Positions 48,196 through 59,960 of a DNA stretch of 64,000 nucleotides are shown here, in pieces. How positions within the stretch are numbered: position 1 is the first letter of the stretch; each line of letters begins with the position of its first letter. The notes under the pieces were generated by a model that was given only the letters and a program-made list of their open reading frames with translations, ran no database searches and was not told the DNA's origin. Source of the stretch: Pteria penguin. Its lineage: Eukaryota > Mollusca > Bivalvia > Pterioida > Pteriidae. The position numbers and the translations under genes are program-made. Where the stretch lies: NCBI GenBank assembly GCA_035048485.1, contig CM068583.1:51139790-51203789 (forward strand). Direction: 5' to 3'.

Positions 48196-50190
48196 AGCTC
48201 ACCTGAGCCAAAGGCTGAAGTGAGCTATAGTCATAGTGTGCCGTCCGTCATTGTTGTCTGTCGTTAATTTTTTCACATTTTCGACTTCTTCTCTGAAACT
48301 GCATTGCAGATTTGGATCAAACTTTATATATATGATGTACTCAAGGTCCCCTACTAAAATTGTCGGGATCCAGATTCCTTCAGGGGTGGATCCAGGGCGG
48401 GGCCAAAAGTGCCCAAAATGGTACCCCTCTTCAAAAATCTTCTCCTCCAGAACCAGTGCATAAATGGGGAAACTAAGTGCAATTCTACAATCTATAAAGA
48501 CAGTTTATAAAAAATTGTGTTCGGGGTTAAGATCCGTCAAATAGAAATTTACGATTTTTTGACGTGTTTCTGGGCTTAGTAATTTCAATGCAGAAAAGTG
48601 TCATGTTTTTCAGTTAATTGATATTGATGATTTCTTAATGACTATTTTGATCATAATTATGGTAATGAATATTACTGTAAAAGAATTTTGTCAATATTTC
48701 AATTTTGGATTTTTTATGAATTTTTTTAAGACTTCGAAAAAAAGGGGGGAGGGGGGTTTGGCCATTTTTCACATTTTCAACTTTTTCTGCAAAACTGTTA
48801 AAAGGATTTTAATAACTCTTGGTAGAAATAAATCACTTATGATCCCCTTCAAGTTCTGTTGTTTTTCGTCTAGACAGGTGGCGCCACCATGGTCAAAAGT
48901 AGGTCACAAAAGATTACCCTCCTTTGATAATATTCTTCTTCATACTGGCTGTATACAGAGACAAAGAGAATGCATAGAAATGATCTAGAGGGATGAGTGA
49001 AGACGTATTGTCATTTTGGTTCCCTTCCAAAATCAAATTTTAGAATATTTTTTCGACATTTTTTTGGACTTGGTGATTTCAATGCAGAAAAGTGTCATAT
49101 TTTCTAGTTAATTGATAATGATGATTTATGATGGACTATTGTGATCATAATTATGGTACGGAATGTTACTTTGAAAATATGTTGTCAATATCTCAATTTT
49201 TGGATTTTCTATGAATTATTTATGAATTCCAAATGAGGGTGTATAGGGACAATTCTTCATATTTTTAACTTCTACTGTTATACCACATGAAAGATTTTAA
49301 TGAAATATGGTATACATGAAGTACTATAGGTCCTCTATCAATTTTGTACATTTCATCCAAATTGGTCAACAGATAATGCCACCATGTCTAAAAACTAGGT
49401 CTCACAATGGTACATATACAACTTGGAAATTAAAATATGGAGAGTAGCAGTTCAGATCCAGCTCAATCTTATTAAAACGGGACTTGTATTTTGCTCCTCT
49501 ACGATACTCTTCATGTACAAGATCTTACAACTGCCGATTCGAGGTCATCTCAGGATGACCTTTCAGAACAGCCAATCAGAATTGGAGTTAGAGATCTTTT
49601 GGTGTTTTATTACATACAAACAATACCGAAAGATCTCCAACTCAAATTCTGACTGGCTGTACTGAAAGGTCATCCTGTGATGACCTCGAATCGGCAGTTG
49701 TAAGATCTTGTACATGGAAAGTGGCGTAGAGGAACGAAGTACAAGTTGCGTTTCAATAAGATTGAATCCAGCTGTGGTCAATTTTTTTTTTCATTTCTTT
49801 ACACATCTAAATAAGTTTTTAGATGTTTCTCAACACTCAACATATGAAATTAGACCATTTTAAATTGGATCTGGACAATATTTGAAACAATTATTGTTCA
49901 TGACCCAGACTTGAAATCAGTCAACAAAAGGCCCCACCTAAAGAAAATGACAAACTTGTTGCCCTGAATCACATCTTGCAGAGACAAAGCAAATGCTGAA
50001 TATCAAAATCACCTGAGTGGATGTGCAAAAAACTGTTGTTTTTTATTCTAGTCTGAAATAAAATTTGACATATTTTCAACATTTGTGTTGACTTAATCAC
50101 AGTAATGCAAAAATAAATGAATTCTTCCTTCCTGCATGACTGATAATCTAGGTACTCAGGTGAGCGATATAGGCCCACTTGGGCCTCTTG
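48196..50190 (+). mobile_element. AGCTCACC family II element, copy A
   Basis: After TTTTT the 5' end AGCTCACCTGAGCC, loop AAA, then GGCTGAAGTGAGCT forms a strong hairpin. The 3' end shows GGTGAGC inverted to it, then a perfect stem-loop AGGCCCA-CT-TGGGCCT (50171-50186) and CTTG followed by TTT. The inside has long alternating units (TTTCACATTTTCAACTTTTTC, TGATAATGATGATTT, ATGCCACCATGTCTAAAAA). Copy B follows directly. A 301-bp foldback lies within at 49464-49764. No protein is encoded. Confidence 0.8.
49464..49764. mobile_element. Mutator-like foldback element with 9-bp target duplication
   Basis: Arms of about 137 bp (49464-49600 and 49628-49764) are inverted copies, about 90% identical by eye, around a loop of under 30 bp. 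The ends are CAATCTTATT and AATAAGATTG. It is flanked by GATCCAGCT (49455-49463) and AATCCAGCT (49765-49773), nine bases with one mismatch. Two uninserted counterparts in copy B (about 51290 and 52130) read AAATCCAGCTGTGG without the element, so the insertion and its duplication are directly visible. Long inverted arms plus 9-bp duplication are the hallmark of the Mutator superfamily. Confidence 0.9.
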
Positions 50191-50521
50191 TTTCTACATT
50201 TGATATAGGCTAGATCTGGCATGCTGAAGGTTAGCAGCTCAAACCAGCTGAAAGCAAACATGTTTTTCATTTCATTTTACATCAAAACAAGTTTTTAAGT
50301 GTTTTGCAGAATTTAATAAGTGATATTGAAAAAATTCTAAAATCTTTTTCACACATTTTTGTGCCATTTTTATGATTTAGTAGAGAAGCCATAAAGCATT
50401 TATTTGCCAACATTTATTGAAAAATATCAATTTGAACGGTCATTTGAAAGTTTCATATCAAAGTTTAGTTATGCCCCAGCAAATGTCCAGTTTGGAGAGT
50501 TGTTGTTTTCTTTGTTTATTT

Positions 50522-52554
50522 AGCTCACCTGAGCCAAAGGCTCAAGTGAGCTATAGTCATAGTGCGCCGTCCGGCGTCGTCCGTCGTTAACTTTTTCACA
50601 TTTTCGACTTCTTCTCTGGAACTACATCGCAGATTTGGATCAAACTTTGTGTCTATGATGTACTCAAGGTCCCCTACTAAAATGGTGTTCGGGATCCAGA
50701 TTCCTTCAAGGGTGGATCCAGGGCGGGACCAAAAGTGCCCAAAAGGGTACCCCTCTTCAAACATCTTCTTCTCCAGAACCAGTACATAAATGGGGAAACT
50801 AATTGCATTTCAACAATCTATAAAGATGGGTTATTAAAAATTGTGTTCGGGGTTAAGATCCGTCAAATAGAAATTTACGCTTTTTTGACGTGTTTGTGGA
50901 TTTAGTCATTGCAATGAAGAAAAGTGTCATGTTTTTCAGTTAATTGATATTGATGATTTCTTAATGACTATTTTGATCATAATTGTGGTAAGGAATATTA
51001 TTGTGAAAGAATTTTGTCATTATCTCAATTTTTGGATTTTTTACAAATTTTTTAAGACTTCCAAAAAAAAGGGGGGGGGGTTGGCCATTTTTCACATTTT
51101 CAACTTTTTCTACAAAAACACGTGAAAGATTTTAATGAAACATGGAATATATGAAGTACTAAAAGTCCTCTATCAATTTGGTAAATTTCATCCAAATTAG
51201 TTAACAGATAATGCCACCATGTCTAAAAAGTAGGTCTCACAATGGTACATATACCACTTGGTAATTGAAATATGGAGAGTAGCGGTTCAAATCCAGCTGT
51301 GGTCAAAATTTTTTTTTTTTTTTACACATCTAAATAAGTTTTTAGATAATTCTCAACACTCAACATATGAAATTAGGAATTTTATGTTTAAGACTTCCAA
51401 AAAAGGGGGGGGGGCCTGTTGGCCATTTTTCACATTTTCAACTTTTTCTACAAAACTGTTGAAGGATTTTAATAAATCTTGGTAGAAATAAGTCACTTAT
51501 CATCCTTTTCAAATTCTGTTGTTTTCGTCCAGACCTCTTTACAGGTGGCACCGCCACCATAGTCAAAAGTAGGTCACAAAAGAGTTCCCTCCTTTAATAA
51601 TATTCTTTTTCATACGGGCTGTGTACAAAGACAAACAGAATGCATAGAAATGATCTAGAGGGATGAGTGAAGATATATTGTCATTTTGGTTCTCTTCCAA
51701 AATCAAATTTTAGAATTTTTTTTTTGACATTTCTTTGGACTTGGTGATTTCAATGCAGAAAAGTGTCATTTTTCCTAGTTAATTGATAATGATGATTTCT
51801 TATGGACTATTGTGATCATAATTATGGTAAGGAATGTTACTTTGGAAGAATTTTGTCAATATCTCAATTTTTGGATTTTCTATGAATTTTTTAAGACTTC
51901 CAAATGAGGATGTATAGGAACAATTCAATCACATTTTTCACTTCTGCTGTTATACCACATGAAAGATTTTAATGAAACAATGAATACATGAAGCACTAAA
52001 GGTCCTCTATCAATTTGGTAAATTTCATCCAAATTGGTTAACAGATAATGCCACCATGTCTAAAAAGCAGTTCTCACAATGGTACATATATCACTTGGTA
52101 ATTGAAATATGGAGAGTAGCGGTTCAAATCCAGCTGTGGTCAAAAATTTTTTTTTCATTTCTTTACACATCTAATTAAGTTTTTAGATGTTTCTCAACAC
52201 TCAACATATGAAATTAGGCAATTTTAAGTTAGATCTGAACAATATTTGAAACAATTGTTGTTCATGACCCAGACTTGAAATCACTCAACAAAAGGCCCCA
52301 CCTAAAGGAAAAGACTAACTTGTTGCCCTGAATGACATCTTGCAGAGACAAAGGAAATGCTTAATATCAAAATCACCTGAATTGATGTGCAAAAAAGTGT
52401 TGTTTTGTATTCTAGTCTGAAATAAAATTTGACATATTTTCAACATTTGTGTTGACTTAGTCACATTAATGCAAAAATAAATGAATTCTTCCTTCATGCA
52501 TGACTGATCATCTAGGTACTCAGGTGAGCGATATAGGCCCACTTGGGCTTCTTA
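50522..52554 (+). mobile_element. AGCTCACC family II element, copy B
   Basis: It matches copy A from end to end by eye, with the hairpin at the start intact (one mismatch in 14-bp arms). It carries an extra internal unit (about 51060-51400) and lacks the foldback. The 3' stem-loop is worn (GGCCCACTTGGGCTT) and ends CTTA followed by TTT. Together with copy A it forms a direct duplication of about 2 kb. Confidence 0.8.
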
Positions 52555-52965
52555 TTTATATATGTAGTTAATTTTACACCAAAACAAGTTTTTGAATGTT
52601 TTGCAGCACTCAGTATCTTAAATAAATCATTTAAGGGAAAAATAGTATTGATTCATTCACTGTACAGAAGCAAGCTTAATACAGTCTTTTGTCAGTTGTC
52701 AGCAACACAATGGAATATGTGTATCTGCAAATTTTATCAAGCAGTCAGTTGTTTTTGTATGAACAAATTGTGCTCAGGTGAGTGATAGGTCCATACATGT
52801 ATTTCCTCTTTTTATTTTAACAAAAAGAAAAGCCGCATAATAACATAGATCATGTAATTGCCATCACTTTTATAAAACAAACATACATATTTCATAATTC
52901 ATAAAGAATTGATGTGTTAGTTAAAAATAAATTCATATTATGATTTTCAATATTCAAAGAATGAT
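52555..52965. other. Intron or UTR upstream of the kinase, with family II tail
   Basis: At 52560-52790 is another 3' tail of the family II repeat (TGTACAGAAGCAAGC...TTGTGCTCAGGTGAGTGATAGG), as also at 61920-62085. The remainder is AT-rich and leads into the splice acceptor of the kinase exon. Confidence 0.5.
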
Positions 52966-52980
52966 GTTTTCACTTACAGA
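52966..52980 (+). promoter_or_regulatory. 3' splice site just upstream of the kinase start codon
   Basis: TGTTTTCACTTACAG is a good acceptor ending five bases before the ATG (AAAAAG ATG). It implies an upstream non-coding exon and an intron in the 5' UTR. Confidence 0.65.
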
Positions 52981-52985
52981 AAAAG

Positions 52986-54488
52986 ATGTCTCAACCTCGT
53001 AAATCACACTGTGGTGCAAGACCAAAATCTGCCGTTCCTTCTGAAGTGAAACCAAATTTGAATGATTATGTCTTTACAGACAAACTTGGAAGTGGTACCT
53101 ATGCCACAGTGTATAAAGCTTTTAAAAGATGGGGAAATAGACAATCAGTTGCTATAAAGTGTGTGAAAAAAAGTAGCCTGAATAAAGCTTCAACAGAAAA
53201 TTTACTCACTGAAATAGGACTTCTTAAGAAATTACAACACCCTCATATAGTGAAGTTAATTGATTTTCAATGGGATGACCATTTTATTTACATAATAATG
53301 GAGTATTGCAGTGGAGGAGACTTGTCTCATTTTATACGTTCAAAGAGATCTCTTCCAGAACGTTCAGTGAAACGCTTTTTACAACAGCTTGTGAAAGCTA
53401 TGGTGTACCTCAATTCACATAATGTTGCACATATGGACCTCAAACCACAGAATATACTCCTTACAGCCCCACCAAATCCTCTTTTAAAGATTGGTGACTT
53501 TGGTTTTGCCAAACATATGGACTTGAATGATGAGTTGCACATAATGCGAGGATCTCCTCTGTATATGGCACCTGAAATTATTTGTAAAGGGAAGTATGAT
53601 TCCAGGGTGGACATCTGGTCTATTGGAGTAATTCTGTATGAATGTCTGTTTGGAAGAGCCCCTTTTGCTTCTAAAACTATCAGAGAACTTCAGGACAAAA
53701 TTTGGGATTCCAAACCTGTTGAAATACCTTACGGTGTTAACATATCTGATAACTGTAGAGATTTATTGCTAAGACTTCTGAAGAGGAATCCAGATGAAAG
53801 AATATCGTTCACTGAGTTTTTCCAGCACCCGTTTGTAGACTTGGAACATTCACCATCAGAAAAGTGTCTAGGTCAAGCAATTGGGATAGTGAAAGAGGCA
53901 GTAAAAAAAGATGAAAAGGGAGATTATAAAGAGGCAATTAAACTCTATTGTCAATCATTGGAGTTTTTCGTTCCAGCTATTCATCATGAAGAAAATGAAA
54001 ATAAAAAAGAAGCTCTTAGAAACAAAGTGCATGCCTATATGGAAAGAGCTGAAGAGCTGAAGTTATTGATAAAACCAGCTCGACCTCCTCCACCCAAAAG
54101 AACTTCTAGCCAGCCAGAGGGAGTCATATCAGAAGAAGCTGTATCAGATGTAGATGAATTAATCAGTCTAGCTGAAGCAGACAAGGAACTTGTGGCTGCA
54201 GTCAAAGTTCTGAGAGCTGCACAAGTAGAAAGTGGACAAGAAGATTATACCCAGGCAATGGCACATTATGAACTTGGTCTAAAAACTGTCATTAACTTCT
54301 TGAAAACAGAGGAAAATGGAAGACGGAAAGTTCTTCTTAATAGATTAGCAAGTATTTGGATGGATGAAGCAGAAAAGGTCAAGTCCTTTGTAGATGTGAA
54401 AGATTTGAATACTGATGATTTGAAGATAAAAGATGATGACACAAGTGAAAGTCAATCTTTGTCTGGCGATAAGTGTTGTATACAATGA
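52986..54488 (+). CDS. ULK3: ULK3-like serine/threonine kinase with two MIT domains
   Basis: The 500-residue protein has a kinase domain at about 28-284: glycine loop GSGTYATVYKA (35-45), VAIK lysine K58, alpha-C Glu E76, catalytic HMDLKPQN (149-156, Asp151), DFG (171-173) and APE (195-197). The HRD Arg is replaced by Met; human ULK3 has Leu there. Two MIT domains follow at about 295-363 and 395-468, separated by a Pro-rich linker. MIT domains bind ESCRT-III tails. Human ULK3 acts in the abscission checkpoint, autophagy and Hedgehog/GLI signalling. The last four residues CCIQ form a CaaX-like prenylation motif; human ULK3 ends in a similar CTLQ, from memory. All coding sequence lies in one exon, unlike the many-exon vertebrate gene. 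The frame is intact, a splice acceptor precedes it and a polyadenylation signal follows, so it looks functional. Confidence 0.95.
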   Translation: MSQPRKSHCGARPKSAVPSEVKPNLNDYVFTDKLGSGTYATVYKAFKRWGNRQSVAIKCVKKSSLNKASTENLLTEIGLLKKLQHPHIVKLIDFQWDDHFIYIIMEYCSGGDLSHFIRSKRSLPERSVKRFLQQLVKAMVYLNSHNVAHMDLKPQNILLTAPPNPLLKIGDFGFAKHMDLNDELHIMRGSPLYMAPEIICKGKYDSRVDIWSIGVILYECLFGRAPFASKTIRELQDKIWDSKPVEIPYGVNISDNCRDLLLRLLKRNPDERISFTEFFQHPFVDLEHSPSEKCLGQAIGIVKEAVKKDEKGDYKEAIKLYCQSLEFFVPAIHHEENENKKEALRNKVHAYMERAEELKLLIKPARPPPPKRTSSQPEGVISEEAVSDVDELISLAEADKELVAAVKVLRAAQVESGQEDYTQAMAHYELGLKTVINFLKTEENGRRKVLLNRLASIWMDEAEKVKSFVDVKDLNTDDLKIKDDDTSESQSLSGDKCCIQ

Positions 54489-54596
54489 TAAATTTACCCT
54501 ACTTAAGCATTCAATCTGTTTTCAATTTAAAAATTCCTTATTAAACATTTTTGTTATTTATTCATATTCTTGATTTATGTTATTTCCTTAGGTATA

Positions 54597-54602
54597 AATA
54601 AA
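54597..54602 (+). terminator. Polyadenylation signal of the kinase gene
   Basis: AATAAA lies 109 bases after the stop codon, in AT-rich DNA, giving a short 3' UTR. Confidence 0.65.
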
Positions 54603-57085
54603 ATATAATATATCCTTATGACAATTACTTTTGAAATATCTATTAATATTACGTACGTACAATATTTATTTGATGTTAAGTCCTCTGACAAAAGCTCATC
54701 TATTTAACACGGTCCATCTTAATTCAGTAAGAACATTTATATTACGTTGGCCCCACTTTGCAATTGAAACTGATATTTTAGCTCTGCTGGTCAAGGACCA
54801 AGTGAATCTATGATGTGTCCAGCAGTCTATAAACAATAATTTGTCATTGCTTCTCCTAGGAGGCTATTCAGTACAGTAGTTATATAACGATACAGCTTCT
54901 TATGATACGATAGGTATCATGATACACTGGTTTAATCAAGAAATCACATAATTTATTGCATTGCTTTCATACAGTAAAAATATTTTGATGATCTGTTTAG
55001 CTTTCTTTTTCATATAATTTATTCTTTTTGTAACATTTATATAATAAAAATGGTTAAAGATTTTTATAGAGAAAGGAATTGCAGTATTGTTGCCGAATTG
55101 TTTAAGAGTCTTCCCGTATCATGTATGATATCAAGGTCTGTGTATCACAATATATCATATCACGGTATATCGTTACACACTTACAATACAGAAAGTCAAC
55201 TAGAGTCTCATTTTGTAAAGTACGCGATACATTGTCTGGGTCACCAAGTTTGTGTGTCTGAAAAATTGTGGTAAATCATCTATTCCTTCTGACATGTTTA
55301 TTGAAACTTGGTTAGATAATCAGAACAAATGAAAATAAAATTACTAATGGACACAACAGATTACTCATTTAAACGGGGGAGAATGTGACTAAAAATACCC
55401 CCCCCCCCCTTCCACGCAAATACCCTGAAAAGTGAAAAGTTTGCCATTTATGTTTTCAGTATTACGATATAAATTTAATCACCAAACACGAAAGAGATCT
55501 GTCAGCATTCATAAGAGATGAAAAGTTTTTGAAAATTATTTCTCCAACAGAGTTATCATTCTTGGTTATGTTAATTGTGGGCCGGCACGGCCCATCCTTT
55601 GTTATAAGTTTAGGAAAGTCGCATGCGTTACCGCGGTACAGTAAATCCACCCCCAAGAGGTTTACACCAATGGTAAAATTAGGATTTGATTCAGTGCGGA
55701 TGACCACGTGTAAAGTCGCTGACACGTTCTGATAGATTTATATGAGTGTAGTATGAAAATTATTTTGATTGCCAACTTTTGAAAAATAAAAGCGAGACTA
55801 AAAGTTATTCAAAGACATTCTATGATACGCTAGATGTAGGCACCGTCCATTTGACCTTCAAGGGTGTACTCTGATATTTATGCTAGGATCACTGAGAGCG
55901 ATATTTTTTTCACATAAAATTTGTAGAAATAAAGTATTCCGTTATCTTGTGAAATTGGTTTTGCTCGTTTAATATACTTAAGAAAGTTTTTCTTTTTAAT
56001 CTTTTGCACAAACGGTCCTCCCCCCCCCCCCTCATTTGAAGAACTATGGACTGTGCCTTATTTAGTTATTATGTTTACATAAGCCGTACATTCGGTTACT
56101 TGTGTGTTATCCTTACACAAACGGATTTTGTTTTCTCTGAAACCTGGGTCCAGAATGCATGATATTTAGAATAAAATTGCAGTTCAATATGTTTTTATGT
56201 AGTTTATATTTTTGCAATAAACATTTGTGAATTTATTTCTTTTCTAAGCTTTGTTTAACACAAAATTTTGATTGCCATTGTGAACGTATATGCCAACATG
56301 TTAATAGTTAATAGTAGGTCAAATAAGTAGGTCACTGTTACTAAAAATGGATTTGAGTTTCCAGAAGATAACCAGTTATAGGAATCTTTAATATTGAAAA
56401 TACTTTACACAATGATAGTACATGAAGACAGCTTGCATGGGATTGTGTACTTTGGGATCAATAGGTCAAATAAGTAGGTCAAATAGATTTCGGGTTTTCA
56501 GATGAAACTTCTGTTAGCGATGTACAATTTTGAAGTGACTTTACACAGTGATAGTACATGGCAAGCATTAATTCCTAATGTTGGAACGAATTAAAAGTTG
56601 TGTTTCAAAGACTGACGAAAGCAGTCGACAAGTGTTGCATGCAACACTGACTGTAAGCTTGCTCGTTGTGTATTAAAATTGTATCAGCCTTTAACGTACT
56701 TCATAGTTTTAATACGCACGTGTTACGGCCCATCGTTTGGTGCTTGCACCAAATTGTTTCTTGTTCCCTTTCAGTTTCAAGTATCAGGGGAAATAAAGCA
56801 AGCAAAAGTAATTTCTCTGAGAAGCACTTCACAGTTTATAGAGTTTCCACAAGAAATGCAGGCTTCATTTTCTATTATAACAGTATCAAAGAAAAAAGAG
56901 CAGTTATGTGGCAGAGGTCACCATACAATATTCATTCCAAACATGAGGTTATTGAGGATCCATTACATTTTTTTGGTATACCCGTTACAAAACAGGACAT
57001 TTAATATTGTGGCACTGTCTATCCAAGGACAGGTTTACAAGACTTTATTTCTGGAACGGATGCATAAACAGAGTTGATATTTATT
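54603..57085. other. Intergenic DNA with short repeats
   Basis: No gene is recognised. C runs occur near 55400 and 56020. At 56310-56600 a two-unit repeat of about 150 bp is visible (AGGTCAAATAAGTAGGTCA, then TTTACACARTGATAGTACATG), resembling the tandem cores elsewhere. Frames near 56670-57077 show no recognisable domain. Confidence 0.35.
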
Positions 57086-57971
57086 ATGCCCCCTTCGAAG
57101 AAGGTGGCGGATATTGTTTTGCTGCTGTCAATCGGTCCGTCTTTCGATCGGTCGGTCCATTTACAGTTTCCGCTCATTATCTCTAGAACCAATAAAGTTA
57201 TTGAATTGATATTTGGTATACAGATACATCTCAAGGATATCTAGGTCAAGTTAAAACTTGGTGATTGTTCGATAATTATTGTCATAGTTATCTCCCTTGA
57301 GCTTAGAAAATGTCTTAGAATTAGCAGTTTCCGCTTATTATCTCAGGAACGGATAGAGGTATTGAATTGAATTTTTGCATACAGATACATCTTAAGTATA
57401 TCTAGGTCAAGTTCAAATTTTTCTTAGAGTTATTCCCCTTGGACTTAGGAAATTTCTTAAAATTAGCAGTTTCCGCACATTATCTTTGGAACCAATTAAG
57501 ATATTGAATTGATATTTGGTATGCAGATACATCTCAAGGATATCTAAGTCAAATTAAAACTTGGTGATTGTTCGATAATTTTTGTCATAGTTATCCCCCT
57601 TGGACTTAGGAAATTTCTTAAAATTAGCAGTTTCTGCTCATTATCTCAGGAACAGCTAGATATATTGAACTGATATTTGGTATACAGATACATCTTAAGG
57701 ATATCTAGGTCAAGTTAATAACTTATATATAGGTTACCTGTCTTTGGCATATTTATTTTGATTAAGTTTTGTCAGAAAATACTGATGTCTAAATTAAATG
57801 AAGATAAGTGGCATATTTGTTAATCATTAGACACAAACTTTTGAATGGAAAAGTTTTGTTTGTGGGTGATTATGAGGAGTAGATGGCCTCTATTGTGGTC
57901 ATTTGAGTTGTGCCCACGTTACAAAAATAACCATGGGGGTGGTGGCATATGCTTCATTGGTGTTGCTCTTG
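57086..57971 (+). mobile_element. Tandem-core element, family V
   Basis: It begins ATGCCCCCTTCGAAGAAGG and continues GGATATTGTTTTGCTGCTGTC. Core units start near 57164, 57325, 57467 and 57628 (AGCAGTTTCCGC...CATTATCT), a period of 142-161 bp. At the 3' end GGGGGTGGTGGCAT mirrors the start, and the element finishes GCTCTTG (57971) before TT. This is the same layout as families I and II. Confidence 0.65.
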
Positions 57972-59086
57972 TTCACAATGTTTCTCATCATTAGTATAAA
58001 AATGAGTTTGCATTTCAGCCAGATTGATGCACCATGACCTATAAATTAAAGTAGGTCAAACAGTTTTCTGAACTTTTTTTAGCTATGAATAGAAATATTG
58101 CTCTGAAATTTTCTTCCCATAAAAACACAAGATCAAGATTCAACTGGATTGGTCTACTTTGATCTTCTTTAGAATGAAAAAAGGTCAAACAGTTTTACAA
58201 ACATTTTTAAGCTCATAAAAAGCCAAAGGTTCCAGTGAGCAATTGTCATAGTGCTTTGTCCATGGTCCATTGTCATTAACTTTTCACAATTTTGAATTCT
58301 CCATCTAAACAGTTCGACAGATTTTGATCAAACTTGGTATACTTGTAGTACTAGTAGACCTTTACAACATTTTGTGTTTTTATTCAAATCTGTCAATAGG
58401 TGGCAGCACCATAGACAAAAGCATTCCCAAGGGGGTACTCTCCTTTGAAAATCTTCTTCAGTAATGATGTATGTATTAGAAAACTTAATGGTATTAGGGA
58501 CATATATCTAAGATATATAAGTCCTTGATGGTATCTTAGTGTGCAAAAAGTATGTAAGGTTCAAGTTTGTACTTTTCTTTCAAATCAGAAAAAGAATTAT
58601 TGACTTTTGAAGTCTTTTTCAACTTTGTCAAGTTAGCCTAATTTCAGGTAATTTCTTAAATTTCCTTCTTCTAATGCATTGACCTCGTGTATTTTAACTG
58701 ATTTTGTTGGAATAAGTGTTTGATTTAAATTCTTTTTTCAAGATTAAAAAAGGGAAATATACAATTAGCTTGTATAAAAAGTTTTAAATTAATGGACTTC
58801 TTTTTCATAGCTTATTTTTTATTGAAACTTAGTATATGTGAAGTACTCTAAATCCCTTATAAATATTGAGGTTTTTGACCAGATCTGTCAAGGGATGGAA
58901 CCAGGGCAGGGCAACATACATGTAGGCCCAAGAAGGAAACCTTTTTTGAAAGACTTCTACATTAGACCAGCTCTAATGATAATCAAACCAAATGGATCAA
59001 AGTGATCCAAAAGGATGTCTTAAGAAGTGTTGGTGATTGTGGTTCTTTGAAATCAAGATTTTACGCTTTTTTGATGGTTTTTTTTT
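57972..59086 (+). repeat. Worn family II element (5' part)
   Basis: From about 58211, AAGCTCATAAAAAGCC...GGTTCCAGTGAGC is a damaged version of the AGCTCACC hairpin. It is followed by family II phrases (TTTTGATCAAACTTGG, CCAGATCTGTCAAG, GGTACTCTCCTTTG). The matching 3' tail lies beyond later insertions, at about 61920-62085. Confidence 0.6.
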
Positions 59087-59960
59087 AGTCGGCTTCGGTG
59101 AAGGTGCACTCATTGCAATCACTTTCTTTTCAGGGGTTATAACTTTCACTACTGATATAGAGCTTACTACGCCGCTGAAAAATAAAGTGCTGAAAAACTA
59201 CTGATGTTGTCTTAAAAATTCTTGATCAGCACAATGTACCTTTAGCTCAGTTAATTTAAGCTAAACATTATCTAGTTTCAATAATCCGAAAAAGGAGTTG
59301 CAATAATGTTTTCAAATTTCGCGTAATAATATGTAGTTGTGACTACTTTACGATGTGTTTACCACCGACACCGTCGGATGTACTCGATTGTGTAATTCTC
59401 CAGACAAAGCATTTGTGTTGATCTTGTATCGCTTGTTTTTATCGAGATATTTCAATTAAAGTTTTCCCCAACATGTTCTGGAACTTTAGTTCTTTTTCAC
59501 ATATATGACAAATTTAAAGATCGATCTTCCCGCATTTCCTCTGATAATGAAAATGCAATATAAATATTTAGGTAAATGTTGTATGTTTCTAAATATAAAT
59601 GATGTTAAAACATTGTAAGAATCGTGAATAAGATGGTTATTTAATGTCCCACTTGAAGGAATGTCGTTCCTTGGCTCAGCTTCGACTCGTGACAACAATG
59701 CAGTAAAACTTGTTGCCATGAAGTTGTCGATTGCACGTTCATTTCGGATACAAGCAATTGCAAACTCTTTGCCGTAAGATAGTATGAAGAGAGCAAATTT
59801 TATTAGCATTTTGTACATAGGTATAATGACGATGTAGTTGCAACAAAGACACCCCCCCCCCCCCCATTTTCCTGAAATCCTGAATCCGCCACTAAAATGG
59901 TAAAATGATTACATACTTAAAATCAGCAAAGCCGACTCTCAGGACTTTTGAGTCCTTTGA
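59087..59960. mobile_element. AGTCGGC element, copy 2 (uninterrupted)
   Basis: It matches copy 1 (44842-46782) across its length by eye at well above 90%, but lacks the 1.06 kb segment. The 5' hairpin, the mirrored AGCCGACT, the AGGACTTTTGAGTCCT stem-loop and the TTTGA terminus are all present. A C run lies at about 59850-59864. Confidence 0.75.

Noticed and set aside
52986..54488. Processed pseudogene of ULK3
   Set aside because: The frame is fully open over 500 codons with all catalytic motifs, and a splice acceptor and polyadenylation signal are in place.
55462..55732. Overlapping frames on both strands
   Set aside because: No recognisable motif, and the region is bordered by C runs and AT-rich DNA.
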